From Castellaniella sp. MT123 (GTDB taxonomy: Bacteria; Pseudomonadota; Gammaproteobacteria; Burkholderiales; Burkholderiaceae_B): a stretch of DNA of 64,000 bases. Positions 31,042 through 39,926 of this stretch are shown here, one piece after another. A program made the position numbers and the translations under genes. The stretch is from the NCBI RefSeq assembly GCF_039614765.1, contig NZ_CP154879.1:1922001-1986000 (forward strand), given 5' to 3'. The notes beneath the pieces were generated by a model, which made no database searches, had not been told where the DNA came from, and worked only from the letters and a program-made list of their open reading frames with translations. Position 1 is the stretch's first letter, and every line of letters starts with the position of its first letter.

Positions 31042-33807
31042 TCACTGCCAGCCCCAACGGCGGCAGTAGATGCCCTTCATCCACTGGGTCAGGGCCATGT
31101 AGCCCAGCACGATCAGCGGCAGCAGCACGAAGTACAGCGGCGGCAGGGATTCCAGGCTGAGCGCGGGTGCCAGCGGCCCCAGCGGCAGGAACACCCCCAC
31201 GGCAATGATGGTCACCGTCATGAACAGCAGCGGCCAAGAGGCGCGGCTCTGGATGAAGGGCACCTTCGCCGTGCGGATCATGTGCACGACCAGCATCTGG
31301 GTCAGCAGGCTGACCACGAACCAGCCGGACTGGAACAAGGTCTGGTGCGCTGCGGAGTTCGCGGCAAAGACGAACCACATCATGAAGAACGTAAGGATGT
31401 CGAAAATCGAACTGATGGGCCCGAAGAACAGCATGAAACGGCCCACCTCGCCCGGTTCCCAGCGCTGCGGACGCTGCAGCTGATCGTCGTCCACATCGTC
31501 GAATGGAATCGCGATCTGCGAGATGTCATACAGCAGGTTCAGCACCAGCAGATGGATCGGCAGCATCGGCAGAAAAGGGATGAACGCGCTGGCCACCAGC
31601 ACCGAGAAGACATTGCCGAAGTTCGAGCTGGCGGTCATCTTGATGTATTTGAGCATGTTGACGAAGGTGCGCCGCCCTTCGACCACGCCCGCCTCCAGCA
31701 CCATCAGGCTCTTTTCCAGCAGGATGATGTCGGCTGCCTCGCGTGCGATATCCACGGCCGAATCGACGGAGATCCCGATGTCGGCCGTGCGCAGCGCGGC
31801 GGCATCGTTGATGCCATCCCCCAGAAAGCCGACGACGTGGCCGTTGGCCTTCAGCAGGCGCACGATGCGGGCCTTGTGCGTGGGCGTCAGGCGGGCGAAC
31901 ACATCGGTGGTCTCGACTGCGCGCCCCAGAGCGACGTCGTCCATGACCTCGACATCCCCCCCCAGCAGCACATTGCGCGGCACCAGCCCAACCTCGCGGC
32001 AGACCTTGGCGGTGATGCGCTCGTTGTCGCCCGTCAGCACCTTGACCGCGACCCCGTGCGCCGCCAGCGCGGCCAGGGCTTCGCGAGTGGATTCCTTGGG
32101 CGGATCCAGAAAGGCGATCGTGCCGGCCAGCACCAGCGCCCGCTCGTCCGCCACCCCATAAGTCTGGCGCACGGGCGCCAGCGTGCGTGATGCGACGGCC
32201 ACCACGCGCAGGCCCTCTTCGTTCAGGCCGGTCGTCACGGCGCGGATGCGTTCGAGCAGTTCGGGGGTCAGCGGCACCTCGACGCCGTCGTGCATGACAC
32301 GATCGCAGACCTGCAGGACCTCCTCGACGGCGCCTTTGGTGATCACGCGGTGGTTGCCATCCGGACCGGACACCACCACCGACATGCGCCGACGCACGAA
32401 ATCGAAAGGCATCTCGTCAACCTTGCGGAAACGCCCGGCGACATCCGACGGCCCATCGACACCACCGCGTTCCAGCACGGCGACGTCCAGCAGGTTCTTC
32501 AGGCCGGTCTGATGGCGGCTGTTGAGCCAGGCCAGTTCCAGCACCTCCTCGGATTCCTCGCCCCAGGCGTCCACGTGCCGCTCCAGGAAGATCTTGTCCT
32601 GGGTCAAGGTGCCGGTCTTGTCGGTACACAGGACGTCCATCGCCCCGAAGTTCTGGATGGCGTCGAGCTGCTTGACCACGACTTTGCGGCGCGCCAGGGT
32701 GACCGCCCCCTTGGCCAGGGTCGACGTCGCGATCATGGGCAGCATCTCGGGGGTCAGTCCGACCGCCACCGAGACGGCGAACAGCAGCGCCTCGCCCCAA
32801 TCGCCCTTGGTAAAACCATTGATCAGGAGCACCACAGGCGCCATCACCAGCATGAAGCGGATCAGCAGCCAGCTGATGCGGTTCACCCCCACCTGGAAGG
32901 ACGTGGGTGCGCGGTCCTGCGCCAGGACCCGGCCCGCCAGCGCGCCGAAATAGGTCCGCTCACCCGTGTTGACGACGACGGCGCGGGCCGACCCGGATAC
33001 GACGTTCGTGCCCATGAACAGGATGTTTTCCAGTTCCAGCGGATTCTGGACCGACTCGTCGCGCTGCAGCGCGAATTTTTCCACGGGCAGGGACTCGCCC
33101 GTCATGGCCGCCTGAGCCACGAACAGGTCCTTAGCCGACAGCACCCGGCAATCGGCCGGAATCATGTCACCAGCAGCCAACAGCACAACGTCGCCTGGCA
33201 CCAACAGGCGCACCTCGACCTCGGACTGGTGGCCCAAACCATCGTCCAGCCGCACGCCAAACACCTCGTCGGCGGGCGCGCCCGCATCCACCGGCGCCAC
33301 CGGACGCACGACCGTGGCGGTATTGGTGACCAGCGACTTGATCGCATCGGCCTCGCGATTGGACCGTGCCTCCTGCCAGAAACGCAGCAGCGTGGACAGC
33401 ACCACCATGGTGCCGATCACCACCAGCGCCTCATAGTCGCCGGTAATGCCCGACACCACGGCCAGCAGCGTCAGCAACAGATTGAACGGCGTGCGGAAGC
33501 AATGCCACAGGTGTTTCCACCAGGGCAGCGGCTTCTCCTGCTCGACCTCGTTGAAGCCGACGGCCCCCCGGATCTCTTCGGCCCGGGATTCGGCCAGGCC
33601 GTCGATCCGGCTGTCGAGCCGGGCCAGCACGGCCTCCGGCTCGGACAGGGCAGCAGCCCGCAATTCCTGACCCAGAGCGTGAGGAACCTCGTGGCTGACT
33701 TCGGGCAGGACGCCAACATCCGGCAAAAAACGCCGACGGAAATGCCGGGTCATGTGGCGGGCACGCAAAAAGCCCACGAATAAGTCTTTCAGAATGATCA
33801 AGCGCAT
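31042..33807 (-). CDS. mgtA: magnesium-translocating P-type ATPase
   Basis: A 921-residue P3-type ATPase. Phosphorylation motif CTDKTGTLTQD lies near residue 396; TGES (actuator domain), LTGDN and GDGINDA (hinge) are present, as are about ten membrane helices. The Mg-specific features QLDAIQNFGAMDVLCTDKTGTLT and the final helices match MgtA/MgtB, which import Mg2+ under starvation. A strong hairpin just upstream of its ribosome site may be regulatory. No mgtC or PhoPQ genes are next to it. Confidence 0.93.
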   Translation of the reverse strand: MRLIILKDLFVGFLRARHMTRHFRRRFLPDVGVLPEVSHEVPHALGQELRAAALSEPEAVLARLDSRIDGLAESRAEEIRGAVGFNEVEQEKPLPWWKHLWHCFRTPFNLLLTLLAVVSGITGDYEALVVIGTMVVLSTLLRFWQEARSNREADAIKSLVTNTATVVRPVAPVDAGAPADEVFGVRLDDGLGHQSEVEVRLLVPGDVVLLAAGDMIPADCRVLSAKDLFVAQAAMTGESLPVEKFALQRDESVQNPLELENILFMGTNVVSGSARAVVVNTGERTYFGALAGRVLAQDRAPTSFQVGVNRISWLLIRFMLVMAPVVLLINGFTKGDWGEALLFAVSVAVGLTPEMLPMIATSTLAKGAVTLARRKVVVKQLDAIQNFGAMDVLCTDKTGTLTQDKIFLERHVDAWGEESEEVLELAWLNSRHQTGLKNLLDVAVLERGGVDGPSDVAGRFRKVDEMPFDFVRRRMSVVVSGPDGNHRVITKGAVEEVLQVCDRVMHDGVEVPLTPELLERIRAVTTGLNEEGLRVVAVASRTLAPVRQTYGVADERALVLAGTIAFLDPPKESTREALAALAAHGVAVKVLTGDNERITAKVCREVGLVPRNVLLGGDVEVMDDVALGRAVETTDVFARLTPTHKARIVRLLKANGHVVGFLGDGINDAAALRTADIGISVDSAVDIAREAADIILLEKSLMVLEAGVVEGRRTFVNMLKYIKMTASSNFGNVFSVLVASAFIPFLPMLPIHLLVLNLLYDISQIAIPFDDVDDDQLQRPQRWEPGEVGRFMLFFGPISSIFDILTFFMMWFVFAANSAAHQTLFQSGWFVVSLLTQMLVVHMIRTAKVPFIQSRASWPLLFMTVTIIAVGVFLPLGPLAPALSLESLPPLYFVLLPLIVLGYMALTQWMKGIYCRRWGWQ

Positions 33808-33824
33808 TTTTTATTCTCCTGGTC

Positions 33825-33857
33825 GCCGTCATTCCGAAGTGAACTCAGAATGACGGC
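33825..33857 (-). promoter_or_regulatory. hairpin in the mgtA leader
   Basis: A perfect 10-base inverted repeat (GCCGTCATTC / GAATGACGGC, loop of 13 bases). On the minus strand it ends 4 bases before the AGGAG ribosome site of mgtA. Known mgtA leaders sense Mg2+ or proline levels; this one has no visible similarity to them, so a role in translation or termination control is inference from position. Confidence 0.45.
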
Positions 33858-34410
33858 ATTCGAGGCTGGGGTTCCAAGGACATAAGTTCGGATTCCAGGG
33901 AATGAGCCAGGAGGACGCACGCCGACTGCCCCGGCAACAACGCGTTGGCCGGACATCATCGGGCCGCCCGACGGGCGGCAAACGTCAAGACAGGATCAGG
34001 AACGATCGGATATGGCCACAGGGCCAAGACGCCCCATCAAGGGATCCGATCGGAAAGCCCGCTACCTATCCGCCACAAAACGGCGCGATAGCAGCGAGCA
34101 TGTGAGACTCGCGGTTACCCCGCCTGCGGCTGATCGATACTAGATCGACAACTGGCACTTTCCACAGGAAGGCACTCCGGAAATTGAAGACGCGCAATTT
34201 TAGCGCTGCAGTGATGGACCACGCAAGCACATGACGTCGCTGACGCAATCCTGACTGGATTCTTACATTTCTCTGACGTTATTGGATGATCGAACGGAGA
34301 TCCACGAAGAAGCCTCAGGACTGGCTGAATTTTTGGCATCTCTTCCGGGCAGTGAAACGTCGGGGCGGACCGTACACTGACCGACGATGAGCACCTTGGA
34401 GCATGACATC
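33858..34410. other. intergenic region of about 550 bases, no gene recognised
   Basis: It separates mgtA from the second chemoreceptor. A perfect 7-base GC hairpin (GCCGCCC-GAC-GGGCGGC) is at 33963-33979 without a T-run. A small frame at 33902-34105 has no recognisable motif and no convincing ribosome site. From about 34130 to 34290 the sequence is more AT-rich and probably carries the chemoreceptor promoter. No tRNA, repeat array or transposon end was seen. Confidence 0.5.
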
Positions 34411-36015
34411 ATGGCACGCCCGCGCCTTGCCTGGACCCGCACGACCTCGTTCAAATTCACCCTGTTCACCGCCCTGGCGATCCTGGGCATCGCCATCCTG
34501 ACGGGCGCCCTGCTCTGGATGGAGCGCAACGCCCTGCTGCACGAACGCCAGAACGGCGCCCGTCAGGCAGTGGAATCCGCTTATGGTGTCATCACCTATT
34601 TCCACGATCAGGCCCAACAGGGAAAAATCCCCGAGGCCCAGGCCAAGCAGCAAGCCATGGATACGCTGCGCGGCATGCGCTACAGCGGCCAGGAATATTT
34701 CTGGATCAACGACATGCAGACGCGCATGCTGATGCACCCGATCCAGCCCAAGCTCGAAGGCCAGGATCTGTCGAACATGAAGGACCCCAACGGTCTGAAA
34801 CTGTTCGTGGCCTTTGTCGACACGGTCAAGGCCAGCCCCACCCATGACGGCTTCGTGTTCTACCTGTGGCCCAAACAAGGCGCCGCACAACCCGTCGCCA
34901 AAGTCTCCTACGTCAAGGGCTTTACCCCCTGGGGCTGGGTTCTGGGGTCCGGCGTCTACCTGGATACCGTCAACGCCATCGTCTGGGGTCAGGCCGGCCA
35001 GTTCGCGCTGGCTGCCGGCGTGCTGGCCCTGATCCTGCTGGCAGTTGGCATCTTCCTGTCACGCCGCCTGGTGCGCCAGCTGGGTGGCGAGCCGGATGCC
35101 GTGATCGCCATCGCCCACCGCATGTCCCAGGGCGATCTGCGGGCGGAAATTCCTGTGCGCGAAGGCGACACGACCAGCCTGCTGCACGCCATGCGGGTGA
35201 TGCGCGACGGCATTGCCCAGGCGGTGGCGCAGGTACGCCAGGGCACCGAATGGATCGCCCAGTCCGTAGGCCAGATCGTCAACGGCAATCTGGACCTGTC
35301 GGCACGCACAGAGCAGCAGGCGGCATCTCTTCAGGAAACCGCGGCCAGCATGGAGGAAATCACCAGCACGGTGGGACATAACGCCGCCAATGCGCAGCAG
35401 GCCAATACACTGGCCGCGACAGCCTCCGAGGTCGCTGCCCAGGGAGGCCAGACCGTGGCCCAGGTGGTCGAGACCATGGATCAGGTCGACGCATCCACCC
35501 GGCAGATGTCGGACATCGTCGGGGTGATCGACAGCATCGCCTTCCAGACCAATATCCTGGCCTTGAACGCGGCCGTCGAGGCGGCCCGAGCCGGGGAACA
35601 AGGCAAGGGCTTCGCCGTGGTGGCCACGGAAGTCCGCGCACTGGCCCAGCGATCCGCCGGGGCTGCGAAGGAAATCCGCAGCCTGATCGACGAGACCGTG
35701 CGGCGGATCCACGCCGGGGCGACCCTGGCCGATGGCGCAGGCCAGACCATGTCCAAAGTGGTGACCAGCGTGCAGCAGGTCGCTGACATCATGTCGGAAA
35801 TCACCCTGGCCAGCCGTGAGCAGGCGTCCGGCATCGAACAGATCAATCTGGCCATCGCACAGATGGACCAGGTCACGCAGCAAAATGCCGGGCTGGTGGT
35901 CCAGGCCGGCGAAGCCGCGCAGTCCCTGAATCAACAGATGAACGGACTGGACCGCGCGGTGGGAGTCTTCCAGCTGCGGCACGAGACCTTGTCAGAAGGC
36001 ATGATTAATGCCTGA
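34411..36015 (+). CDS. methyl-accepting chemotaxis protein with single Cache domain
   Basis: A 534-residue chemoreceptor from the ATG at 34411, which has GGAG 10 bases upstream; an in-frame ATG at 34387 lacks one. Helix 1 is at about 14-37. The periplasmic sCache_2 domain (about 40-185) shows GQEYFWINDMQTRMLMHP and GFTPWGWVLGSGVY. Helix 2 lies at about 193-215, then HAMP and a signalling domain with [20 protein letters not shown]. sCache_2 receptors often detect small organic acids. No CheR-docking pentapeptide ends the protein. The last 24 bases overlap the convergent porin gene. Confidence 0.93.
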   Translation: MARPRLAWTRTTSFKFTLFTALAILGIAILTGALLWMERNALLHERQNGARQAVESAYGVITYFHDQAQQGKIPEAQAKQQAMDTLRGMRYSGQEYFWINDMQTRMLMHPIQPKLEGQDLSNMKDPNGLKLFVAFVDTVKASPTHDGFVFYLWPKQGAAQPVAKVSYVKGFTPWGWVLGSGVYLDTVNAIVWGQAGQFALAAGVLALILLAVGIFLSRRLVRQLGGEPDAVIAIAHRMSQGDLRAEIPVREGDTTSLLHAMRVMRDGIAQAVAQVRQGTEWIAQSVGQIVNGNLDLSARTEQQAASLQETAASMEEITSTVGHNAANAQQANTLAATASEVAAQGGQTVAQVVETMDQVDASTRQMSDIVGVIDSIAFQTNILALNAAVEAARAGEQGKGFAVVATEVRALAQRSAGAAKEIRSLIDETVRRIHAGATLADGAGQTMSKVVTSVQQVADIMSEITLASREQASGIEQINLAIAQMDQVTQQNAGLVVQAGEAAQSLNQQMNGLDRAVGVFQLRHETLSEGMINA

Positions 36016-37092
36016 CATAAGGCGGGTAGTCGTCCCCTGGCCCTGGACCAGCTGCTCGTCCAGTGCATAGCGCGTCGCAATCCCTGCCATGGCATACAGC
36101 TTGGTCCGCTTGGACAGTTCGTGGACGAGGCCCACAGAGGCCACTTGCCCCGGCCGTGCCTTCCGGCCGTCGCGCCAGGCCCAGCTCGGCCTGACCAGCG
36201 ACCACTGGGCCAGTACCGTATCCGACGGCGTCACCGGTACAGCGGCGCCGATCAGGTAGGCGTCGAGGTGCCCGCCATCGGCGAATTCGGCGGCCCCCAG
36301 GCCCAGCCCCAGTTGATCGGGATCCCCGCCATTCAACCCCACATAGCCGTTGCTCTGCCGGCTCCAGACGGCTGAAACCTTGACCGTCTCAAAGTCATAG
36401 GACCCGCCCAACTGCCACGCCTGCGGGTCGCGCGGCCCCGGACGATCACGACCGGACAGATAGGTCCTGTCCCAGGTGGCCAGCAATAGCAACGGACCTT
36501 GCGCATATCGAATGGCGCTACTGACCGCCGGCGCACTCTGGCCGCTGATCTGGTTGCCCGCGACGTCGAAACTGTACCCCGCAGCCATGCTGAACCCTCC
36601 GAAGTCTGGCGAGCGGTAGCTGACCGCGTTCGGGACCTGATAGCTGTCGGACGCCTTGAACGTCGATCCCATCCCCATATCTTTCCAGGGGGCCAGTTCG
36701 AGCTGAATGGCGGTTTCCTGTGCCACGGTGTACTGGCGCCCGAGGCGCAGTTCCCCGGCGGCCGGGTTGGACACGCCCACCCAGGACGAATTGCCGAACA
36801 GAGCGTCCGGATTCGATCGTCCGCCGGTACCGACATCAAACGATGTCTCCAGCATGAACCCAGCTGACCAGCCATTGCCCAGGTCTTCGCTGCCGCGCAG
36901 GCCGAAGACCGAATCCCCGTACCCGCTGGAAATCATGCCGGCCGACGACGACTTCAGCCCACCCGGCCCCGAGACCCGCGTGGTGCCCACGGCCGCATCC
37001 ACCACGCCGTAAAGGGTCACGCCGCTATCGGCGGCCTGGGCGCCGCCGGCGCATAGTGTCAACGCCAGGGCCATCAATCGTTGCGTATTCAT
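35992..37092 (-). CDS. outer-membrane porin (Gram-negative general porin)
   Basis: A 366-residue porin with signal peptide 1-20 (cut after GAQA) and mature start ADSGVTLYGVVDAAVG, the typical beginning of betaproteobacterial trimeric porins of the OmpC/BP0840 type. SVFGLRGSEDLGNGWSAGFMLE is the family's second-strand motif, and the C-terminus NHAF supplies the terminal Phe used by the BAM complex. About 16 beta strands are expected. Lacks any neighbour that would reveal specificity. Confidence 0.93.
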   Translation of the reverse strand: MNTQRLMALALTLCAGGAQAADSGVTLYGVVDAAVGTTRVSGPGGLKSSSAGMISSGYGDSVFGLRGSEDLGNGWSAGFMLETSFDVGTGGRSNPDALFGNSSWVGVSNPAAGELRLGRQYTVAQETAIQLELAPWKDMGMGSTFKASDSYQVPNAVSYRSPDFGGFSMAAGYSFDVAGNQISGQSAPAVSSAIRYAQGPLLLLATWDRTYLSGRDRPGPRDPQAWQLGGSYDFETVKVSAVWSRQSNGYVGLNGGDPDQLGLGLGAAEFADGGHLDAYLIGAAVPVTPSDTVLAQWSLVRPSWAWRDGRKARPGQVASVGLVHELSKRTKLYAMAGIATRYALDEQLVQGQGTTTRLMSGINHAF

Positions 37093-37197
37093 CCAGAGGA
37101 TTCCTTGAGAGTGAAGATGAAACCATGATTCGGGGCCACTCGCGAAGAACCAGTCCTATCGCGGTTGCAGCCAACCCGGGCGAAATATTACCGCAAC

Positions 37198-37212
37198 TGT
37201 TAATAATTCTCA
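37198..37212. promoter_or_regulatory. Fur-box-like sequence TGTTAATAATTCTCA
   Basis: It matches the 7-1-7 Fur consensus TGATAATNATTATCA at 12 of 14 defined positions, in an AT-rich patch between the porin and the subtilase pseudogene. It lies about 105 bases before the porin start on one side and 200 bases before the protease start on the other. The remaining 320-base gap holds no recognisable gene. Iron control of the porin is possible but the distance is large. Confidence 0.5.
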
Positions 37213-37412
37213 TTATTATAAATATATTATTTTCTGGATGTCGGCGGCGCGCCACAAAAGGCCCTTATGGCCGACCTCGGTATGAGGGATCCGAGCGGCC
37301 GCAGTGGTTCCCGTGTCGGAGCGGAACCGATTGAAAGCACACTTTTCGGGCGCCCATCCGGCCCGCCAGCCCGTGCTATGGTGGGTCATTCGTACCTCGA
37401 AAGGACGATGCC

Positions 37413-38458
37413 ATGCAGCACACTTCACCCGGAACTCAGCCCAAGGCCGGCCGCTATCTGGTGCTTCTGAGCCAGGACGATTTCGATGGCGCCGTCCAGC
37501 AGCTGGGTAATCTGGCCCAGGTCCAGATCCACCGCGCACCCGCCTCGGGCGTGGCCACCCTGGGAGACTCTTGCGCCGTCGTCTACGACCGTATCGGCGC
37601 GGCCTACGTGCACTGCTCAGACCAGGCCCGGCTGCGACTCATCCAGGCCGCCGCGGGCGGCAGCGCGATCCTGGCCGTCGAACCGGAACGGACTGTGTAC
37701 GCAATCGGCACGGGCGCGGCGCCACCAGCCAAGCACAAACGCGCCAGCCCCAAGCCGGACGACACAGGCGATACCTGGGGCGTGGGCGCCGTCGGCGCCG
37801 ATACGTCGACACAGACAGGCCAGGGCATCCGGATCGCCGTGCTGGACACCGGCCTGGATCTATCGCACCCCGACTTCGCCGGGAGATCCATCGAAACCAA
37901 ATCCTTCGTCGCGGGCCAGCCCGTGCAGGACGGCAACGGCCACGGCACGCATTGCGCGGGCATCGCGGCCGGCCCTGCCAAGCCAGCGCGACAAGTCCGC
38001 TACGGCGTAGCGGGCGAGGCTGAACTATATGTCGGTAAAGTTCTGGGTGATGAAGGCAGCGGCGGCGACGGCGGCATCCTGGAGGGCATCGACTGGGCCA
38101 TCCGGCCAACTGCCCTTCGATCATGGCGGTGGCCGCCGTAGACCGGAACCTGCACGTTGCGCCGTTTTCCAGCGGTGGCCTGGAGGGCGACGGTGGCGAG
38201 ATCGATCTGGCCGCGCCCGGGGTCGACGTCCTGTCGTCCTGGCCGGCGCCCGATCTATACCGCTCCCTCAGCGGTACCAGCATGGCCACGCCGTTCGTCG
38301 CCGGCGTGGCGGCACTGTATGCCCAGAGCGACTCCAAGGCCCGCGGATCACAACTTTGGGATCAGTTGCTGGGCCATGTTCGCCCGCTCCAGGAAGCCCA
38401 GCGCGACGTCGGCGCGGGCCTGGTGCAGGCACCTGGCGCGGTCACCAGGAAGCACTGA
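37413..38458 (+). pseudogene. subtilisin-like serine protease (S8), inactivated by internal deletion and frameshift
   Basis: The first frame (37413-38141) encodes an I9-like propeptide region (about 13-98), then Asp145 (VLDTGLDLSHPDF) and His177 (NGHGTHCAG), and runs to ILEGIDWAI. There the frame is lost. A second frame resumes at CPSIMAVAAVDRN (about 38111) and holds the Ser motif GTSMATPFVAG up to a stop at 38458. Compared with related subtilases about 60 residues, including the oxyanion Asn region, are missing at the junction near 38100. No active enzyme can be made from either piece. Confidence 0.8.
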
Positions 38459-38462
38459 AACC

Positions 38463-38684
38463 ATGGCACTGATCCATCTGACGGTCCTCGTCCATGAAAA
38501 CTGGCGCGACCGCTACCCGGTCGTCCTGGAAAACTGCCGGCAGGCGGGTCTGAGCGTGGAGCGGGAACTGGCCACGATCGGCGCCATCGCCGGCACCATC
38601 GAGGAAGACCGCCTGGCCGACCTGACAGCAGTCGAAGGGGTATCCGCGGTCGAACCGGAACGGACGAACCGGGGCCTAACCTAG
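38463..38684 (+). CDS. small propeptide/I9-inhibitor-like protein
   Basis: A 73-residue protein starting 5 bases after the protease frame ends. The pattern HENWRDRYPVVLENCRQAGLSVE, then GAIAGTIE and LTAVEGVSAVEPER resembles the fold of I9 propeptides, which chaperone and inhibit subtilases. The motif AVEPER (61-66) also occurs in the protease's own N-terminal region (88-93). Similar small proteins are encoded after S8 proteases in other bacteria. A trans-acting inhibitor or folding helper is inferred. Since the protease is broken, it may now be without a partner. Its stop overlaps the convergent RNA-ligase stop. Confidence 0.6.
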   Translation: MALIHLTVLVHENWRDRYPVVLENCRQAGLSVERELATIGAIAGTIEEDRLADLTAVEGVSAVEPERTNRGLT

Positions 38685-39379
38685 GGTCGGGATGCCCAAT
38701 CCACCCGGTTCCACTCGATGGCCCGCTGGCGCCAGTGGGTCTCGATGGCCTGCGTGAACCCCGGCCGAACCAACTTGGCGCGGGCCTCGCACCATAGCGC
38801 CGACTCGCGCCTGACCACAATGCCTTCCAGCGGCTGGCCGGTCCGATAGCGGCTGGGGGTCTCCTGGACCAGCCGCCGCAGCGCCGCCAAGGTAGTGCTG
38901 CCCCGCAACACGCACGGGACGGTCGCCAGACCCGCATCGAGCGCAAGGGCGTCGCGGCGCGCCGTGCTCCAGAACGCGCCCGCGTCCCGATCATAGACGT
39001 CGAACAGCAGGAACCAGTCGGGCAACGCCGCGTAATCCAGCGAATGACGGGCCGCGCACCACTCGCCGAACAGGATCAACCCGGTCCGCAGCACCTCGCG
39101 CAGGCCGGCCTCGTGCTGCGCGAGCCAGGCCGGCAGGCGGGAAAACTGCCCGGCATGAGGTTCATATAGATACTGGCCGCGGTTCTGCGGCCGCAGGCCG
39201 CCATCCGGCGCCAGCGACAAGCCCAGGTTGGCGCCGTCGAGCTTTTCCTCCACGACCACATCGCCGGAGAGCAGCGTTCGCACCTCGGCGGGCGCAAGCA
39301 GCTTGTCGTCGCGCGGCACATCACCATCCGCCAGCCAGGCCAGATGCGGGGTGGAGGGGAAACGAAAGAAAGCAGTCAT
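38681..39379 (-). CDS. RNA ligase family protein (Rnl2-like nucleotidyltransferase)
   Basis: A 232-residue protein with the covalent nucleotidyltransferase motifs in order: motif I EEKLDGAN with lysine K46, NRGQ (Ia) at 66-69, motif III/IIIa LFGEW (E106) and FLLFDVYD, motif IV EGIVVRRE (185-192) and motif V AKLVRPG (201-207). KxDGAN is typical of the RNA ligase 2 family (PF09414), which seals 3'-OH/5'-phosphate RNA nicks with ATP. There is no OB-fold, so a DNA ligase is unlikely. It begins 10 bases after the PIN gene stop with a weak ribosome site, suggesting translational coupling. Confidence 0.8.
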   Translation of the reverse strand: MTAFFRFPSTPHLAWLADGDVPRDDKLLAPAEVRTLLSGDVVVEEKLDGANLGLSLAPDGGLRPQNRGQYLYEPHAGQFSRLPAWLAQHEAGLREVLRTGLILFGEWCAARHSLDYAALPDWFLLFDVYDRDAGAFWSTARRDALALDAGLATVPCVLRGSTTLAALRRLVQETPSRYRTGQPLEGIVVRRESALWCEARAKLVRPGFTQAIETHWRQRAIEWNRVDWASRP

Positions 39380-39389
39380 GCTCGAATGG

Positions 39390-39926
39390 TCATGCGGGGT
39401 TCGCCGGCACTGCCGGAACGGGTTTCCTGGGGAATTTCTTACGATAGAAGCTGCGGACATCCGCAGGACACAGAAATTCGATATGAACGTCTTTGGCCTG
39501 CATCGCGGGCCACCAATCCAGCCACTTGCAGTCGACGGCCTGCCAGATCGGCGGTTTGTCGGCATGGGCATGAGCCACCGCCGCGAACTTGCGATCCGGC
39601 GCATCGAATGCCGCTTCCAAGGCGGCGTCGGGGAATTCGGCAAACCGATCCGCCGCCACTTCGTTCAATGATACCTGTTCCACCCGCGCCGTATCGGCAT
39701 GCTGCAGCAGCCACTTCAGGAACTTGTCGCCGACGCCCGTGGGAGGATTCAGACAGGTCTTATGCAGGTACTCTCCGAGGATCCGGTGGCCGTCGTCGAT
39801 GACGACGATGCCCGACCGCTGCATGGCCTGCAAACGCCGCACGCACTCGATCACACAATCCTCGGACGCCTCTTCGTGCCGGCCATTGGCCACCAGCAGC
39901 ACGTTGGTGTCGATGACCGCCTTCAT
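39390..39926 (-). CDS. PIN-domain nuclease
   Basis: A 178-residue protein starting KAVIDTNVLLVAN with D6 of the PIN active site. Further acids are in VIDDGHRILGEY (44-45) and DAPDRKFAAVAHAHADKPPIWQAVD (108-132). PIN proteins are Mg-dependent RNases, often toxins. The ATG at 39926 overlaps the ATPase stop by 4 bases (ATGA), so the pair is translationally coupled. The C-terminal extension from about 140 is unassigned. No VapB-type antitoxin is present; the ATPase may control it. Confidence 0.75.
   Translation of the reverse strand: MKAVIDTNVLLVANGRHEEASEDCVIECVRRLQAMQRSGIVVIDDGHRILGEYLHKTCLNPPTGVGDKFLKWLLQHADTARVEQVSLNEVAADRFAEFPDAALEAAFDAPDRKFAAVAHAHADKPPIWQAVDCKWLDWWPAMQAKDVHIEFLCPADVRSFYRKKFPRKPVPAVPANPA

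Noticed and set aside
33902-34105. Possible 67-residue gene between mgtA and the chemoreceptor
   Set aside because: Arg/Gln-rich with no family resemblance and no convincing ribosome site; left inside the intergenic entry.
37413-38458. Programmed frameshift joining the two protease frames
   Set aside because: No slippery sequence was seen at the junction and about 60 conserved residues would still be missing, so a deletion explains it better.
38681-39379. ATP-dependent DNA ligase
   Set aside because: The protein has the nucleotidyltransferase core only, without an OB-fold, and the KxDGAN motif I of RNA ligase 2.
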